The position numbers were made by a program, and so were the translations under genes. Below, piece by piece: positions 22,151 to 50,950 of a DNA stretch of 64,000 nt. Every line of letters starts with the position of its first letter. The stretch's first letter is position 1. Source of the stretch: Berghia stephanieae (lineage: Eukaryota > Mollusca > Gastropoda > Nudibranchia > Aeolidiidae); NCBI GenBank assembly GCA_034508935.3, contig CM067450.1, positions 8,078,388 through 8,142,387 on the forward strand, read 5' to 3'. The notes below the pieces were generated by a model. It was not told the origin of the DNA. It saw only the letters and a list, made by a program, of their open reading frames with translations, and made no database searches.

Positions 22151-24511
22151 CTGGGTGGGGTTCCTACCTCCCATAGAGGGCAGGGAGGTACTTGTGTCTT
22201 CTATCCCCCTGTACCTGTTTTCCAACATGCTTTCAGTCTTTGTCTTGGAATGAGATTACTTGGTTTTGTCCTGGCCCTGGCTAGAGTCCTAGCTGGGAGG
22301 GAAACAGCCAAATGCATAGTTATTGTTTTGGGAGATGATATTTTTTTCCCCTTGTAAATCATCTCTCTGTATTATTAAATATGTTATTTTGAATGTATAA
22401 TGAAGCATTTGAGTGTATTCCTCTTTGTTGGATCTTGTGCTTGTATCAGGATGAGACTTATAGGTGATCTCAAACTAAGTAAAGAAAAAACGGATACCAT
22501 CAGGAAGGAACTCTTGTCTGAATCGATCCCTACAACATTTGACAAGTTTCATGGTGATTCGTTAACACATTTTTCAAAGATTACTGAAGCTGACTTACGT
22601 GATTGCATTATGTCGTCTCCAACTAAAAGTTGTGATTTAGACCCCTTAAATACTGCCATTTTAAAAAAATGCATTGATGTAATTTTAACACCATTTACAT
22701 GTATTGTTAATAATTCGTTGCAGTCAGGTGCTGTACCAGACATTTACAAAGTTGCTCATGTCAAACCCCTTTTGAAAAAACCTGATCTCGATAAAGAGAA
22801 CTTAAAAAACTATCGCCCTGTCTCTAATCTTCCTTTTCTCTCTAAGATCTTAGAAAAGCTTGTTTTGAAACAATTACTGTCTCATCTTAAAAATAATTGT
22901 CTTGAAGAAAAATTTCAGTCTGCTTATAGGCAACATCATTCGACGGAAACCGCACTTGTTAGGGTTGTTAATGATCTCCTCTCTGTTATAGACAATGGTT
23001 CATGTTCTTTGCTGAATTTGCTTGACCTATCGTCTGCTTTTGATACTATTGATCACAATCTTCTTCTCAAACGTCTTGAAATTACTTATGGCGTGTCTGG
23101 TGCAGCGCTTGATTGGTTTAGGTCATATTTGTTTAATCGTAAACAGATTATTACGGTGGATGAATATAGATCGGAGGAAATCTTCTTGATTGTGGGGTTC
23201 CCCAGGGTTCAGTACTTGGACCCGTTCTTTTTGTTTTGTACGTTGGCCCTCTGTCTAAAATCATCAGAAGTTTTGGTCTGTCTTACCATCAATACGCTGA
23301 TGATACGCAATTGTACTGCGTTTCCAATATGAGAAATTTACAAGAAGTATCAGCCAATAGTAAAAATTGTATCCAAAGTGTTAAGAAATGGATGAATGAG
23401 AACAGACTGAAACTGAATGATGATAAGACGGAGGTGCTGTATGTGGGGAACAGGAAGTGGAAAAGTGAAACAGATTTGAAGTTGGGGGATGCCTCTATTC
23501 AAATTGTTGACAAAGTGAAAAACCTTGGCACATTCTTAGACTCTGGACTGTCGATGGAGCATCAGGTTAATAATTTGGTTAGATCTCTCTTTTTCGAACT
23601 AAAAAAGATTGCTTCCATTGGACGGTTCATATCTGAGGATGTGACCAAGCACCTGGTTGTGTCCCTCGTACTATCGAAATTGGATTATTGTAATGCTCTG
23701 TTGTTTGGCGTTTCGCAATACAATCTGAAACGTCTTCAGATTGTCCAAAACAGCGCTGCCAGACTAGTATTTATGAAGCGTAGGTGCGACTCTGCCGGAC
23801 CTCTACTTCATGACCTGCATTGGCTGCCTGTTGAGAAAAGAATTAAATTCAAAGCTTGTGTTTTAGTGTATCGTTGTCTTGAAGGTACTGCCCCTTCCTA
23901 CCTTTCAGAACTAATTGAAAGATATTCAAAACCCGCCCCTTACGTTCGGCCAGTGATTCCACAAAACTAGTTGTCCCTCGAATTCGGAAAAATGCTGGAA
24001 TGAGATCCTTTTCTCATTTCGGACCCTCTATTTGGAACGCCTTACCGCAGAGCATTCGTGAAAAGAATCTTTGTCTATTTTTAAACGTTCGCTTAAAACA
24101 TATTTGTTTCGATTTTAGTAGATGGTATGAGAAGCAAGATAGTTTTGGTTTGTGTTGTGTTGTGTGTGTGTATGTGTGTGTGTGTGTGTGTGTGTGCTTG
24201 TGTGTGTGAATGAGTATGTTTCAGCCAAAGTAATTTGTAATTTAAGCGCTTAGAGTCTGGTGTCTCGGAGTTATAGCGCTATATAAGTTTTCAGCATTAT
24301 TATTATTATTATTAAGTACATTGATGGTATGCTCTTGGAATCTATATCTGATCCCTATTTGTTCCCGTTTCTTTTTGTCTTACTTTCTCTTGGGTGCTTT
24401 AATTGTAATTCTAGAACTTTTTACTATCCCATTTTCTTCCTTTTTACTGGCGCTGATATAACCTAAATGTGTTGCAAGCGCCGTAAAACCCTTAAAAATA
24501 AAAAAACAAAC
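22151..24511 (+). mobile_element. Family A retroposon, copy 3, split by a LINE
   Basis: It starts CTGGGTGGGGTTCCTACC at 22151 and ends in an A/C-rich tail at 24511, flanked by the 7-bp repeat AGTATGC (22144-22150 and 24512-24518). Its sequence is interrupted at 22481 by a LINE and resumes at 24313 ('taagtacattgatggtatgc'), exactly where uninterrupted copies continue. Confidence 0.85.
22482..24312 (+). mobile_element. 5'-truncated CR1/L2-type LINE with reverse transcriptase
   Basis: Encodes a non-LTR reverse transcriptase: NYRPVSNLPFLSKILEKLV, FQSAYRQHHSTETAL, LDLSSAFDTIDHNLLLKRL, a GVPQGSVLGP motif in the nucleotides near 23193, YADDTQLY (polymerase active site, about 23293), then LPVEKRIKFKACVLVYRCL and FGPSIWNALPQSIREK near the C-terminus. 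One frame slip around 23190 separates the N- and C-terminal halves; otherwise the frame is well kept, so the copy is fairly young. The endonuclease domain is missing (5' truncation). The 3' end is 'gcgctataagttttcagc'-like sequence plus ATT triplets. It is flanked by TAAGTA on both sides (22476-22481, 24313-24318) and nested in family A copy 3. Confidence 0.9.
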
Positions 24512-24651
24512 AGTATGCATTATCTTAAAATAAGTTGTGCTTTGTAATAGTTTCAGTGCGATTTAGTATGTCCAGGTTAATCACCAGTCTTCAGGGAAAA
24601 TGTTATCTTTTACTATTATTGTCAGCCAATCATAGGATTGCTTTGAAGTGA

Positions 24652-24985
24652 GCGGGTGGTTGGATGGGAGCATCACCCTTGAATCATATACCTATGATGT
24701 TCGCATGGGTGTACGATCCGATAGTGATGTCGTTTCTTCTTCTCTTTACTAGCCTATCCTGCTTCTTTGGTTTGTGATTGTATTTTTGACAGGGGATATT
24801 TTTTTTTCTGTAAATCTTCTGCCTGTTTGTTCTTGGTTATTTATAATTTAGCTTATGATATCTTTAGGTTATGATTTTGATTTACATTTGTACTATTTTT
24901 GTTAGATTGCTTGTTTTTTTTTGTTTCAGCGGTCTCTCATATAACCTCAATTGTGTTGGAAGAGACCTAAAGCAACAAACAAAAA
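24652..24985 (+). mobile_element. Family B retroposon, copy 1
   Basis: A ~334-bp element beginning GCGGGTGGTTGGATGGGAGC and ending 'cctaaagcaacaaacaaaaa', flanked by the 12-bp direct repeat GCTTTGAAGTGA (24640-24651, 24986-24997). It is almost identical to 27977-28324. Near the 3' end it has GGTCTCT ... AGAGACC with 'atataacctcaattgtgttg' as loop, the same loop as family A. Confidence 0.85.
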
Positions 24986-25021
24986 GCTTTGAAGTGAACT
25001 ACAATCATGCCTAAGATCATG

Positions 25022-25653
25022 CTTCTAGGTGGATCTTCTGACCTCCCATGGTCACAGGAGGTCACTTGCAGTATCTTATTTATCTGTTGTCAGACTTGCT
25101 TTCTGTCTTTGTCTCGGAATGGGATTACTTGGTTTTGTCCTGGGCCTTGTCGATGACATTGGCTCAGAGGGAAACAGTCAAATGTATATATTGTTAGTTT
25201 TTGGAGGCCATATTTTTTATATTGTAAATCATCTCTATTATGTACTGATCGTTATATTTTTGTCTTGAAAATATTTGTAAACATTTGAGTATAAGCCTCT
25301 TAGTGGGATCCTGTGCTGGTGTCTGGATGATGCTTTTAGGTGATCTCAAACTAAATACATTGATCGTGTGCTCTTGAATTCTATATATGTTCCCTATTTG
25401 AACCAATTCCCTTTTGTCTTACTTTTTCATGGGTCCTTTAATTTTAATTCTAGGATATACTGACAATCCCCTTATCTTCCTTTTTACTGGCGCTGATATG
25501 ACCTAAATATGTTCCCCTTTGTCTTACTTTTTCTTGGGCGCTTTAATTTTAATCCCAGGATTTTCTGACAATCCCCTTTTCTTCCTTTTTACTGGTGCTG
25601 ATATGACCTATATGCATTGCAAGCGCTGTAAAACCCTTAAAAACAAACAACAA
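25022..25653 (+). mobile_element. Family A retroposon, copy 4, with duplicated 3' segment
   Basis: Flanked by the 10-bp repeat TAAGATCATG (25012-25021, 25654-25663). The head is diverged. The 3' region (CCCTTTGTCTTACTTTTTC through GCTGATATGACCTA) occurs twice, at about 25408-25510 and 25512-25612, before the final 'gcaagcgctgtaaaaccctt' tail, making this the longest uninterrupted copy. Confidence 0.8.
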
Positions 25654-25949
25654 TAAGATCATGGTTAAGGAGTAAGAGTAAGAGAAGACGGGTCGCACTG
25701 CTATGACTGCTCTTTTGATGAAACATATTTGGTCTGAGTCCATATTGAAATAGATAATAGGAGAAATTATTGTTAGAATGATATGAACTGGACGAAGGAA
25801 ATTGAGTTTTACAGTCAAAATGGTCAGAATCGGGGTATGAGAATTTTTTGAAGTTTTAGATACAAAACTCTCTTTCTTCAATGAAGTCATTTATTTTGAC
25901 TCAAATGTTCTAATTTAAGTCAATAAATTCAATTTTAATCATCAGGTCC

Positions 25950-26477
25950 TGGGTGGGGTTCCTGACCTCCCATAGTGGGCAGGGAGGTACATACTGTGTC
26001 TTCTATACCCCTATGTCTGTTTTCCAATTTGCTTTCTGTCTTTGTCTTGGAATGAGATTACTTGGTTTTGTCCTGGCCCTGGTCTGAGTCCTAGCTGGGA
26101 GGGAAACAGTCAAATGCATAGTTATTGTTTTGGGAGATGATATTTTTTTCCTTGTAAATCATCTCTCTGTTATGTATTATGTTTGTTATTCTTAATGTAT
26201 AATGTAAGCATTTGAGTGTATTCCTCTTTGTTGGATTTTGTGCTTGTGCCCGGATGAGACTTATAGGTGATCTCAAACTAAGTACATTGATGGTTTGCTC
26301 TTGGAATCTGCATCTGATCCCTTTTTGTTCCCAGTTCCCCTTTGTCTTCCTTTCTCTTGGGTGCTTTAATTGTAATTCTAGAACTTTTAACTATCCCATT
26401 TTCTTCCTTTTTACTGGCGCTGATATAACCTAAATGTGTTGCAAGCGCCGGAAAACCCTTAAAAACAAAAACAAACA
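25950..26477 (+). mobile_element. Family A retroposon, copy 5 (clean full-length copy)
   Basis: It starts TGGGTGGGGTTCCTGACCTC and ends '...cccttaaaaacaaaaacaaaca'. It is flanked by the 12-bp direct repeat ATCATCAGGTCC (25938-25949, 26478-26489). At ~528 bp it is a good reference for the family. There is no reading frame of substance, and no clear tRNA, 7SL or 5S head was recognised. Confidence 0.88.
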
Positions 26478-26520
26478 ATCATCAGGTCCACTCCCGATAT
26501 AATACTGTTTAATCAGTTAA

Positions 26521-26753
26521 CTGCTGTATTCTGGAGAAACTAGTATTTAAAAATTTGGCCAGAAAACTCGTCATTTACATATCGATAGATTTAAATGACC
26601 CTCATCTGGCAAAAACTCTCAAACATGGGACTTTGTGTGAAGTCTCAGGTTTTAGAGTTTTTGCCAAGATGAGGGTCATTTAAATCTATCAATATTTGAA
26701 GGACAAGTTTTCTGGCCAAATTTTTTAATACTAGTTTTTCCAGAATACGGCAG
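26521..26753. mobile_element. piggyBac-like foldback MITE, 233 bp
   Basis: Flanked by TTAA (26517-26520, 26754-26757). The ends are CTGCTGTATTCTGG and, inverted, CTGCCGTATTCTGG. Inverted similarity continues inward for ~100 bp per arm (including ACTAGTATT, TTTGGCCAGAAAACT and TTTAAATGACCCTCATCT), leaving a short loop around 26630. The whole element can fold back on itself. No protein is coded. Confidence 0.8.
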
Positions 26754-26757
26754 TTAA

Positions 26758-27976
26758 TTGGTTACAGACTTTATTTATCACATTTTTATTTGGTTTACTT
26801 GATGCTTATGCAAGTTACCACCAGTGATTGTCAAAAAGTCTTTTTGATTATTTAAGAAGAGTCTGTTATTTCAAGTAATGTTTGAAACAGTTGCTTTCTA
26901 CCCTTTAGACGGGATGCTGAGCCATCACTACAAAATAGGTTACTTTTTTTCAGAATCTGAATTAGATCCAGCTTTCTCCGTGGTAATTATTGGTTTTGAT
27001 TACCATTATTACCATTTACGCTGTGGGGCATCCACTCTTTGGTAGCCATAGTGGGAGTTTGGAGTTGGAACTTTGATAAAATATATGTGAGCCAACATAT
27101 GAATTTGATATTATTTTATGATACGCAGAATGCACCAGGTGCTGGAGACTGATTTCAAAGTCGCACTGAGTCCTAATTTAACTTAAACTGCCTGCATAGA
27201 GAAGATTGGATGTAACTCCTTCATCTTGAAATAGTTATTATTTCGTAAAATTTAACCATTTGGACTTTACAATTCACTTTCCTGTCTGATTCCCATCGAC
27301 ATAGGACCATATTGAGGTGATGGGTCATATAATCTACGACTTTTGACCAAAATCAGGAATTGTATTATTGACCCGAAAACCAAAAGACCTCAAGTCTTCT
27401 AAGTCTTTACTCGAGGTCAATACGAAACCAATTTCAGTTTTAAATCATATTATAACATGACACCTTTTTCTCATATGAAAGAAAATTTAAGATTACAAAA
27501 TGGTAAAATCGAACGTATTATAAAGTCATAAATTATTTGTATCTGATCCGTATTTTAATAGGAACAATAACAATGATGAAAGGGGTTGTTATAATATATT
27601 ATTTGTAATAATGTGCCTGTTTTAGTTCTGTGAAGGCTATATTTATATTATTTTAAATATGTAAAGTTCTAATCATGACATGAAAACTCAATTACTGATG
27701 AAGTCACCACATGCTATATGATACAATGGTACCCTAATTAAATCACTGTGGGCTATAAGAATGATATACAATGAAACCCTGATAAAGCCAACACTGCTGG
27801 ACCAGAAAGATTGGTCGACTTTAAGCAAGGTTTAGAGTTGGCGATTTTTTAGTTACTTCCAATCACTGGGCAAATGGAAACTAAAATCTGACTCAACCTT
27901 ACAGAAGGAGAGCTGATTAGATAAGGAAGCTCCACCTAGTAAGCATCAGGACACAAGTGTTAAAGGAAGATCACAT
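26758..27976. other. Intergenic, nothing recognised
   Basis: AT-rich sequence between the foldback MITE and family B copy 2. A faint family W relic ('gctttctaccctttagacgg', 26890) is the only similarity noticed. Confidence 0.5.
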
Positions 27977-28324
27977 CGCAATGCGGGTGGTTGGATGGGA
28001 GCATCACCCTTGAATCATATACCTATGATGTTCGCATGGGTGTACGATCCGATAGTGATGTCGTTTCTTCTTCTCTTTACTAGCCTATCCTGCTTCTTTG
28101 GTTTGTGATTGTATTTTTGACAGGGGATATTTTTTTTCCTGTAAATCCTCTGCCTGTTTGTTCTTGGTTATTTATAATTTAGCTTATGATATCTTTAGGT
28201 TATGATTTTGATTGACATTTGTACTATTTTTGTTAGATTGCTTGTTTTTTTTGTTTCAGCGGTCTCTCATATAACCTCAATTGTGTTGGAAGAGACCTAA
28301 AGCAACAAACAAACAAACAAACAA
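27977..28324 (+). mobile_element. Family B retroposon, copy 2
   Basis: Flanked by the 10-bp repeat AAGATCACAT (27967-27976, 28325-28334). It differs from copy 1 (24652-24985) at only a handful of positions and in tail length ('caacaaacaaacaaacaaac'), so both are recent. The extra six bases at the start (CGCAAT) may be the true 5' end, lost in copy 1. Confidence 0.85.
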
Positions 28325-28334
28325 AAGATCACAT

Positions 28335-29400
28335 TTGACATATCCTTAACTATAATTTCATGTCATTTTTTTTTTTAAAGGAGGTACATAACGTCTTTTT
28401 TTTACTGGAGTCTGGTGTTTAGATTGATGTGTTTCCGCAAAAGTTCAGTAAATTTTTGCCCCTGCATCAGCAACCCTGAAGGTTGACTTTATCCATTATC
28501 AATGGAACACAATTAGATAAAAAACAGAAAATTGGGGAATAACAAGAGGTGTCGAATTTAAGAAGTTGATTTGTTAACAGTGTTGACTTTATGTGGATTC
28601 CACTGTATGTCTTTTGTTAGATCACCTGAGTTGATGAGTTTATGTGGATTTTATAATAATAAAATAGCGGCAATTTTAATGTGGAATAAAACTATATCCA
28701 ATTGACAAATTCTTGTAATTTTATTATCTATTTGTTAATTCATCCCTATGACTATGACTTGTCTGTCTTTAGTATCCATTTCAGGAAAAGACCGAAATAG
28801 CCCAGTTGTCAGCCATAGTGCAGTGCTGCCATATATTGTTTTGTATAAAATATTTCCAGGCGATTATGAATCTGAAAAATAAAAAAGTAACATTGCCACA
28901 ATGGATTTAGACCAATTTGAATGAGAATTTTTTTTGGCAGTGATTTTCCTTCGGCTGGAGTTGATTTGTCTACGCTTAGAGTTAGAGGCTCTCAAAAAAT
29001 TGAATTCATGAACAAATAAAGTAACATGTAGTGCAAGCCACATCCAGATTATTTCTTTGACATACATCAATAGAAATGTTGAACTTCACTTTTATATTTC
29101 CTTTTAAGTTATTACTTTAAAATCACATCTGGATACTATCAAAACTGACTGCCTATCCCAGCAACTTCTGATGTATCAAGTTATCCACTTATTGAAAGAG
29201 TATATAAGTTAATGAAATAATGCAAAAGCAAGGTGCTTGTATATAATGGAGTCGACTAAAGATTGACCATTTCATGACAAGGCCAAGTTTCATCCAAATC
29301 TTGTTTTCAGTCATTATCTTTCTAGTTATAGCTATAGACTTAAACAGTTTTCACTATAGCACATGGTTGTTACTGCTCTCTTTATCAATGGTGGGGCCTG
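28335..29400. other. Intergenic, nothing recognised
   Basis: AT-rich, without open frames or repeats that I recognise. Confidence 0.5.
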
Positions 29401-29404
29401 AGGG

Positions 29405-29610
29405 AGTCAACTGACTGTCCCCACTTTCATGGAACACCAGAGATAGCAGACCACATAGTCCTGCACTGTCTTGTGATGAGATTGGCATGAGGTTTCGAGG
29501 CTGTCCTCAGTTGCAGTGAGATGAAGAATTTAAAGACTGGCGGGAGACTTCCTGCGTTGAGATGTAGCCATAGGCTTTTATTACTACTACTATTAAAATG
29601 ATAGAGCAAA
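29405..29610 (+). mobile_element. LINE fragment with C-terminal zinc-knuckle motif
   Basis: In the plus frame from about 29417 it reads CPHFHGTPEIADHIVLHC, the Cys/His motif at the C-terminus of several non-LTR retrotransposon ORF2 proteins. The frame then decays, and the segment ends near CTA/TTA triplets at 29580-29595. It is a dead fragment. Confidence 0.45.
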
Positions 29611-29654
29611 ATCAAAACACACTTATAGTTATAACTATAGTCTTTACCATTTTC

Positions 29655-30053
29655 ACAATGGTTGGGGTCCTTGGCTGGGAGGGAACCAGTCGAATGTATA
29701 GTTACAGTTTTGGGATATGATATTAAATCATCTCTCTTTTATGCACTTAGTTTTTTTTTAAATTTTAACATATGATTTGTAAACATTTAGGTGTATTCCT
29801 CTGAGTGGAGACCTGTGTTGGTGTCAGGATGAGACATTGAGGTGATCTCAAACTAAGTACAATGAGATAGTGTGCTCTTGGAATCTACATCTATTTCCTA
29901 TTTGAACCAATTCCCCTTTGTCTTACTTTTTTCTCACATCATTTTACTTGTAGATACACCTAGAATGTTTTTACTATTCAACTTTCTTCCTTTTTACTGG
30001 CGCTGATATGACCTAAATGTGTTGCCAACGCCGTAAAACCCCTAAAAACAAAC
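29655..30053 (+). mobile_element. Family A retroposon, copy 6, 5'-truncated
   Basis: It begins inside the family consensus ('ggctgggagggaaccagtcg', about 29669) and runs to 'cgccgtaaaacccctaaaaac' at the 3' end. The missing 5' quarter with an intact 3' end is what target-primed reverse transcription leaves. The target repeat is not clear. Confidence 0.75.
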
Positions 30054-31127
30054 AATCCAGTCCAGGATAAAACCAGAAAGCTGCAGGAAAAGGGACAACA
30101 ATTTTGGGGTATTAAAGACTACCAGTAGTCCACACTCTGCTTGTCCGGACTAAAACTGAGAAATCTACTACAAAGACAATTTCCTATCACAGAAAGTAAT
30201 GTCTTTATTTCTTCCTTCACAAAAAAAAAAAAAAAGAAATCAAAAGAATTAAGTAATTAACTTGGACGGAAGTTGATGTATTAGTACATGTGAAAATCAC
30301 AACCATCATTCACAGACACTGACATAAATTTTTTTAATGAAATAACAAATAAAAAAAAAGTTTGACAAAACATAAATCTAAAATCAAAATGAAATACACA
30401 TTCAAACTGTTTCAAAGACAACCTCCAAAAAAAAAAAACAACTTTGAATGTTAAATAATATTTTCTTTTAAAAATTCCTATTGATTTTTTGGGACTTACT
30501 TGGTACATTTTAGTATCACGTTGAGATCTTTTCATAATAAAATTAAATCATGTATTTGGTAATATTTAAATAAATTAAAATGTATCACAGACCGAACAAA
30601 TAAAAATCGCAGTGAAAAAAAAGGGAGAAATCTTATCTCACAAAGTATGACTTTTGTATAGAAAGGTACAAAGTTTTAAATGTAGATGACTTAAAAACAA
30701 GGATACTCCACTTCATTAAGAAAGTTTTAGCGGATAATTTAAAACCAAAAAAAAGAAAAGAACAGCTACCCTTTTCTAAAAATATTCTTTGCTATGAGAA
30801 ATTTTAATCCCATACTTAAAAACGATTTTGGTCATATTATTTCCAAACATCTTTTTTTTCTTTGTGTATGTGTGAATATTTGAAATAGTAATTTGACAAG
30901 TCTTGCTTAGTTTACAATTAAGTACAAGTCTAATGTTGAATTCTCAATATAAATAATGTTGAAATTTCTACTTATTCCACCCAATGCCGCTTCCACTTCA
31001 TCCATTGCTTTATTCATTCAAAATGCTTCCAAAACAGCCTTGCAAAAACTCGACCTCGTACAATAATTTACAATCATACTCATAACCATGCACAACATAA
31101 AAACAGCAGTCATCGTTGTCATCCTTG
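30054..31127 (-). other. Probable KIFAP3 3' UTR and flank
   Basis: AT-rich sequence after the KIFAP3 stop codon. A minus-strand AATAAA lies at 30209-30204, about 920 bp after the stop, and is a plausible polyadenylation signal. There is no other gene evidence. Confidence 0.35.
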
Positions 31128-47431
<16,304 letters not shown>

Positions 47432-47461
47432 CATCATTTTGAAAGCAAAAATCGATGACAA

Positions 47462-48162
47462 AATTTAGAACAGTGGGGGGAAAGAGGTTGTAACAGGATC
47501 AAAACAGTTAGAATCCAAAAATGTTGGGTATTGGTAATCACATTCTTGTTGAAATTTTCTTTTCGTAAATTTCGTTGTCCGAAGACGACCAAAATATTTT
47601 GAACTCTCGAACCAAATAGATACAAATCAAATGATGTACGAATGATTTCCAAAACTGATTATTCATTCCCACTATGAGCTTTATATATAAATAAGTTTAT
47701 CAATTGTAAATTATACCCAAAAGAAAATTTATATTTCAACAAAAATTTTAAAATGTATTAAGGTGTGTGAGAGTATACTTTAGATCCTCCGTGTTCTTTC
47801 TCCAAGTCTGATTTCCGGTACAATCAGCTTATTTCGATTGGGCCGACTTCCGTGGGATCGTCTAGCAACGACATAGTAAACAATAGCGAGCGGAGAATAA
47901 TCTATCGACATATTAAGACCGACATGATGATAACTGAGCTGACATTTTAAAAGAATAAGACTAAGGCATTGCAAAATACATTAAATGAAGAACGAATTTG
48001 TAACACCCATCTGAAAATGTAACTTCGGTTGAATCGACCGATTTGATTGATCTTATAAATAATAATAACTCAATGTCTTCTTAGTTCGATGTTCAACTAT
48101 GGATAGGGTTTCACAACATTGCGCGCTATTGACACTGTTACAGTTATTGTTTACAAACGCAC
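47462..48162. other. KIFAP3 5' flank
   Basis: Presumed promoter and 5' UTR of KIFAP3 (minus strand). No TATA box or other element could be assigned with confidence. No plus-strand exon for the downstream methyltransferase was recognised. Confidence 0.4.
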
Positions 48163-48515
<353 letters not shown>

Positions 48516-49540
48516 TTATATAGTAAGTATAAAATTATATACTTAGATGAGTTTTACTATAGTCCTTAAACCCATATTTATAAATGTTTGTTAAATTATT
48601 TGTTCATCTGTTTATCATCCATAACTACGTAACAACGTATAACAAACAGGAGTTTTGTATAAAACAAAAAACACTTCTCAGATTATTGTTTTAATTTGTG
48701 CAACCTATAATATCCTCATACATGTGTATTGTTTGAAGTTATCTATCCTTGGTTTTCCCTATTGAGAATTGATTTTATACGAAGGAGTTATTCAGTGCAG
48801 CAGTAAACCATAATATGGAATTCTAATTTCCTGCCAGAATAATATAAATTGACTCTGTTTGAAGAGTAATTTCACTTATCCTGGAGAATTTGTTGACGAC
48901 AGAGCCCTAGAAGTCCTCGTCAGTCAACGAGTAAATAATAGACAAATTTAATTAATTTAAAGGACACAAGTCCTAGGTTTAACTTATATTTAAAGACAGC
49001 ACTAGTGGTTGATTATTATAAACGTGAAACTTGTTAATCAGCCGTGTTTGTCATACTCTTGCCCAACATTGGGGTATGTATCAAATTATAATGTCATTAT
49101 TATAGAAACTGTATATTCATTTGATATTTAATATACAATATCATACATTTAAATGATACTGTTGTTTTTATAATAATGATTACCTAATAATAAATCACTT
49201 TTTTATTTGATTAATGGGTTTTTTTTCAGTGTAATTGATTACATTATAATATATAAATCATCAATGACGTTACTATGATACTTGTAATTTGTTATTTGAC
49301 TTCAATTATAATATTATTACTGATTTCAATATAATACCACTGTTATACTATTGATACAATCAACCATTTGTAAAATGCTAAGTTTAACCTTATTTTCTTA
49401 AACGTTTATTAAGATCTTATATTCAATTTATAACCGATTTGGGTCTATTGAAATAAGGTAATATTTTATTTGTTAAGAGAATTTATTAAGAAATTCCTAT
49501 ACAAGTTAGTAATTTAGAGTTTGACACTCTACATCAGTTA
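48516..49540. other. Intergenic, nothing recognised
   Basis: AT-rich sequence with no supported gene or repeat. Confidence 0.5.
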
Positions 49541-49542
49541 CT

Positions 49543-49710
49543 TTACGTTGGAGTGACAGCTGGAAGACGAATTGTCTAAGGCTTTATCAACAACTTTATT
49601 TTACGTTGAAGTGACACCTGCTAACTACCAACTGTCGAAGGTTTTATCCGCAACGTTATTTGGAGTGAAATCGAAGGACGAACTATCGAGAAGATTTCCT
49701 CCCACAACAG
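49543..49710 (+). repeat. ~57-bp diverged repeat, three copies
   Basis: Three related blocks begin near 49543, 49600 and 49655: 'acgttggagtgacagctgg', 'acgttgaagtgacacctgc' and 'tatttggagtgaaatcgaag'. Each is followed by a 'gacgaa/aactat/tgtc(t)aagg' segment. The frame through them (LSKALSTTLFYVEV, LSKVLSATLFGVKS) is open but too short to call a gene. Confidence 0.5.
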
Positions 49711-50711
49711 GAAATATAATAGATATTGGAGACGAAGGAAAAGAACGAGAAGTATATAAAACGAAGAACAACGAGACTGAGTAGAAGAAAACGAGCAACA
49801 AGAAGAAGAACATAAACCGAATGAGGAGGAGAGGATAGTGAGATGGCAGGTAGCAGCGAGGGAGTTGAGTTATGGGTAGGGGAATTTGAAATAGCTTTAA
49901 AATATAATCTGAATCTCATCTCCTATGTTTTCATTCGTGATGTATTTAAGACGAATTTATAAAAATATGTCTTTTTCATATATAACAGTCCCTGTAAACC
50001 ACTGACTATAGTGAATACAAAGTAGACCATTGTCTGTATATTCGTTTTTAGTGGAGCCCTACACAACAACTATATAAAGAAATTGTCCGTCCATAACGAG
50101 ACTTCTTAGTCAAAACATACTGCTAATTTTGATTACTGTATATGGAATCTTGTGTGCGTTTGCTAGATATCCAACAGACATAACGATAAACATTTAGGAT
50201 TTTGAAGGTAAAAGTAAGAAAAGAGTAATGTGTGAACGATTCCAACGCAGAAGTAAAAAATAAGGAAAAAGTAGAAAAAGCACGAGAGGGGGGCGTATAG
50301 AGGAGGAATAATGAGGACTTAAAAAATGTCTAGAATCTCCTCATCCTGTTTTTATTCAAGGTATCGGTGGCCTTAGTACAAACAACATTGAAAAGTATAT
50401 GTCCTTTTCAATATAAGGCGTAGAAGTCAGAGATAAATGAATCAGCGAAGTTTTGACAAGGAGTGAAATTACGTAGTTTACGGGGAGAGTGAAAAACAAA
50501 CATGAAGATACACAACAGCTCGACGAGAACGACAGTCCGGTCTACTAACACAACAACAAAACAACAGCAACTATGAACCTACGTAGATAATCATGTTCTA
50601 AATATCTCCACACACAACGTCAAATTATCCTTCGGCCATTCATTTGCAAGTTTAAATTTAGGTTATCTCTAATCAAAAACTGAATAGTGCTTTTGATGTG
50701 TAATAAGGACT

Positions 50712-50950
50712 ATTTGCTCAGGAGATGAAGTCTTGCATTCGTACCGAAATACCGAGTTCCATTACACCTGCCTGCTGCCCGATTCAAATGTGATTCTTTG
50801 ATCGTAATTTTTTTAACTCGCATTAAAGGCAATAACATATCTAAATCTACTATCAGAGTGTCAAATCATTTTAAAAGAATACATCATGATTAATTTCCCA
50901 AGTGATCTGATGACGTCAGGGGGATATAACTGGATGCAGTTTTACTTTCG
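50712..50950 (+). mobile_element. Degraded tRNA-type SINE (family V)
   Basis: It matches 54640-54910 in order: 'gctcaggagatgaagtcttg', 'cgtaccgaaataccgagttc', then 'agtgatctgatgacgtcagg' and 'ggatataactggatgcag'. The head is more decayed than in the 54640 copy. Confidence 0.55.

Noticed and set aside
22136-22357. Short ORF with a leucine/glycine-rich sequence (QHAFSLCLGMRLLGFVL)
   Set aside because: The same peptide recurs in several family A copies (also near 25029 and 56887). It is a chance frame in the retroposon, with no conserved start or length.
49572-49784. Small plus-strand ORF with internal repeats (LSKALSTTLF / LSKVLSATLF)
   Set aside because: Explained by the ~57-bp nucleotide repeat; too short and isolated to call a gene.
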